NCBI GenBank assembly: GCA_900761995.1
Contig: CAAFEY010000023.1
Location: forward strand, 65,038-129,037
Origin: an uncultured Collinsella sp.
Lineage (GTDB): Bacteria; Actinomycetota; Coriobacteriia; Coriobacteriales; Coriobacteriaceae
DNA length: 64,000 nucleotides
Direction of reading: 5' to 3'
Shown here: one piece after another, positions 62,718-64,000 of the stretch
How the letters are laid out: each line of letters starts with the position of its first letter
Position numbering within the stretch: the first letter of the stretch is position 1
Made by a program: the position numbers and the translations under genes
Notes under the pieces: model-generated
Database searches by the model: none
The model's input: the letters and a program-made list of their open reading frames with translations, nothing else
What the model was told of the DNA's origin: nothing

Positions 62718-64000
62718 ATGTACTGTCGACTTCTTCTCAAACTAATCCTAAGAGACAAGGCCGTATGGATTTGTACGCTCGTTCTCGCTGCAGCCTTCTC
62801 CGTCCCCATTGCGTTCAATTCACCCATCTACGGGCCCTTCTTTATGAAGCAGGGCATGCAGGGCTTTGTCGACGCATTCAATACGCGCGCGCCCCAGGCC
62901 AGCGGCACAGACCTATCTCCAGAGCAGCAAAATGACGCGGAGCTTGCAAGATACGCGAACGCCGCCCTTGCCGCCCAAACCGACGCCGCCTTTCTCGATT
63001 CTGCCGAGAGCTACTACGCGCTCATGGACGAAGGCTTCCAATCCGGGTCCATCGTGGGAGACCAAGAGACCAATGACGCAGCGCTCGCATATTGCCGTGC
63101 CCTGAGCAGCTCCGGCATCACGGATATCCCGGCCTCCGCAAACGACCTGCCATTCCTTTCCTTCCTGCCTTACGCCATTGCCACGGCGCCGTCTTTCCTT
63201 CCCTTCATCCCCTTCCTTCTCTCGTCGATACTCGTGCTCGGCGCCACAAGGCCCGGGACCCTGGCGGCAAAGGCGCCCGTGCCCAAATTCCGGCGCCTTA
63301 TTCAGATCGTGTTTTCGATAATCGTCGCGGGGACCGCGATGCTCCTCGCCGGCCTCGCACCCGGGGGCATTTACGCCTTGGTCCTAAACGGCTTCGGGCA
63401 AATTGGGTACCCGATCGCCTTCTTCCATGACGGCGCGCTTACCACCACGACCGCGGGAAACGTCTTCACAGCCCTGCTTCTCGCGCTGCTTGCGGGCGGA
63501 ACCTTGATATCCGTTTGCTCCGCCGTCCTATCGACCGCAACGAGGCGCGTCCTCGCGGGCCCCCTTACCTCCGCGCTGCTTGTCGCGGCCCCGGCATTCC
63601 CGTTATTGTCCGATTCGGCACTAGGGCATAATGCCGTGCTCGGGCTCCTGCCACTGCCCGTATTCTCGCCTATCGAGGCAACGGGTTACGTAGGATGCTT
63701 CCCGACAGAATTCATTGGCTCCGGTTCAGGCAGCGCATCGATGCTTGCCGTGGCCCTGGCATACGTCGCGGTCTTTTTTACGGTCGGCGCCGTTGCGACA
63801 CGTTCCCCCAAACAGCCTGGACCCGCGAAAAAGCACCATGGGCTCGAGCTTCTAGACGCGAGCGTGGGATACGGAAGCACGACGATACTTTCAATCGGGT
63901 CGCTTTTCCTGAGCCCGGGAACGGCGGCGGGCCTCGTTGCTCCCAACGGCTCGGGGAAAACCACTCTTCTGGAAGCGCTGTCGGGCCAATTTCCCACCCG
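62718..64000 (+). CDS. Permease-ATPase fusion ABC transporter, 5' part
   Basis: An uninterrupted frame runs from ATG 62718 off the right edge (427 codons seen). It begins LILRDKAVWICTLVLAAAFS, has an extracytoplasmic region of about 100 residues, then about six membrane segments and the same NG-x-G-x-x-YP motif (NGFGQIGYP) as the two lobes upstream. After a basic linker (RSPKQPGPAKKHHG) an ATPase domain starts: GLELLDASVGYGSTTIL, then Walker A GLVAPNGSGKTTLLEAL. So one permease lobe is fused to its own ATPase, with the rest of the ATPase outside the window. AGG lies about nine bases before the ATG. Confidence 0.8.
   Translation, partial: MYCRLLLKLILRDKAVWICTLVLAAAFSVPIAFNSPIYGPFFMKQGMQGFVDAFNTRAPQASGTDLSPEQQNDAELARYANAALAAQTDAAFLDSAESYYALMDEGFQSGSIVGDQETNDAALAYCRALSSSGITDIPASANDLPFLSFLPYAIATAPSFLPFIPFLLSSILVLGATRPGTLAAKAPVPKFRRLIQIVFSIIVAGTAMLLAGLAPGGIYALVLNGFGQIGYPIAFFHDGALTTTTAGNVFTALLLALLAGGTLISVCSAVLSTATRRVLAGPLTSALLVAAPAFPLLSDSALGHNAVLGLLPLPVFSPIEATGYVGCFPTEFIGSGSGSASMLAVALAYVAVFFTVGAVATRSPKQPGPAKKHHGLELLDASVGYGSTTILSIGSLFLSPGTAAGLVAPNGSGKTTLLEALSGQFPT

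Noticed and set aside
1..64000. tRNA and rRNA genes
   Set aside because: I found no cloverleaf or rRNA-like sequence by eye. A tRNAscan run could still reveal one, especially near the truncated integrase.

Overview
The window is high-GC DNA from an anaerobic, gut-type actinobacterium. The codon usage, the zinc-type S14 and adenylate kinase, the ribosomal gene order and the hydroxylase gene set fit Coriobacteriia best, most likely Collinsella or a close relative. This is inferred from sequence features only.

Layout. (1) 1-4.7 kb: the end of a YgfK-type flavoprotein, a tetra-cluster ferredoxin and a fused selenium-dependent xanthine dehydrogenase. (2) 4.7-21.6 kb: an accessory island with an AbiEi-like nuclease gene between two palindrome arrays, a possible small RNA/toxin locus, an exonuclease with a diverged partial second copy, an Abi_C gene pair, a six-gene type I restriction-modification operon ending in an HsdS-like/HEPN-like fusion, and a DUF4143 ATPase behind four iterons spaced exactly 33 bp apart. 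(3) 21.7-32.9 kb: a tail-anchored protein, a YheO-family regulator with two palindromic candidate operators, then ygeX, ygeY, ygeW, mocA, hyuA, yqeC, yqeB and xdhC. (4) 33.2-43.9 kb: the spc/alpha ribosomal region from rplE to rplQ plus secY, adk, map, infA, rpoA and truA. (5) 43.9-57.6 kb: core genes (glycosyltransferase-like, argR, class A PBP, U32 peptidase, tyrS, ade, two HAD phosphatases, gltA, ACT protein). (6) 57.9-64 kb: a second accessory region with a truncated integrase, an XRE/DUF2975 pair and an unusual ABC system that runs off the right edge.

Regions 1 and 3 look like two parts of one anaerobic purine-degradation system. Xanthine dehydrogenase and its electron carriers act on the purine. 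YqeB, YqeC, MocA and XdhC mature the selenium/molybdenum cofactor. HyuA, YgeW, YgeX and YgeY would process ring-opened products through ureido and diaminopropionate-type intermediates. Adenine deaminase at 52 kb could feed the same purine pool. The defence-like island lies between the two parts.

The points I would look at first are the HsdS-like/HEPN-like fusion closing the type I RM operon, the permease-ATPase fusion at the right edge beside a P-loop-disrupted ATPase, the 33-bp iterons, the two 62-bp palindrome arrays, the possible type I toxin-antitoxin locus near 6.7 kb, and the start of the spc operon at rplE directly after xdhC.
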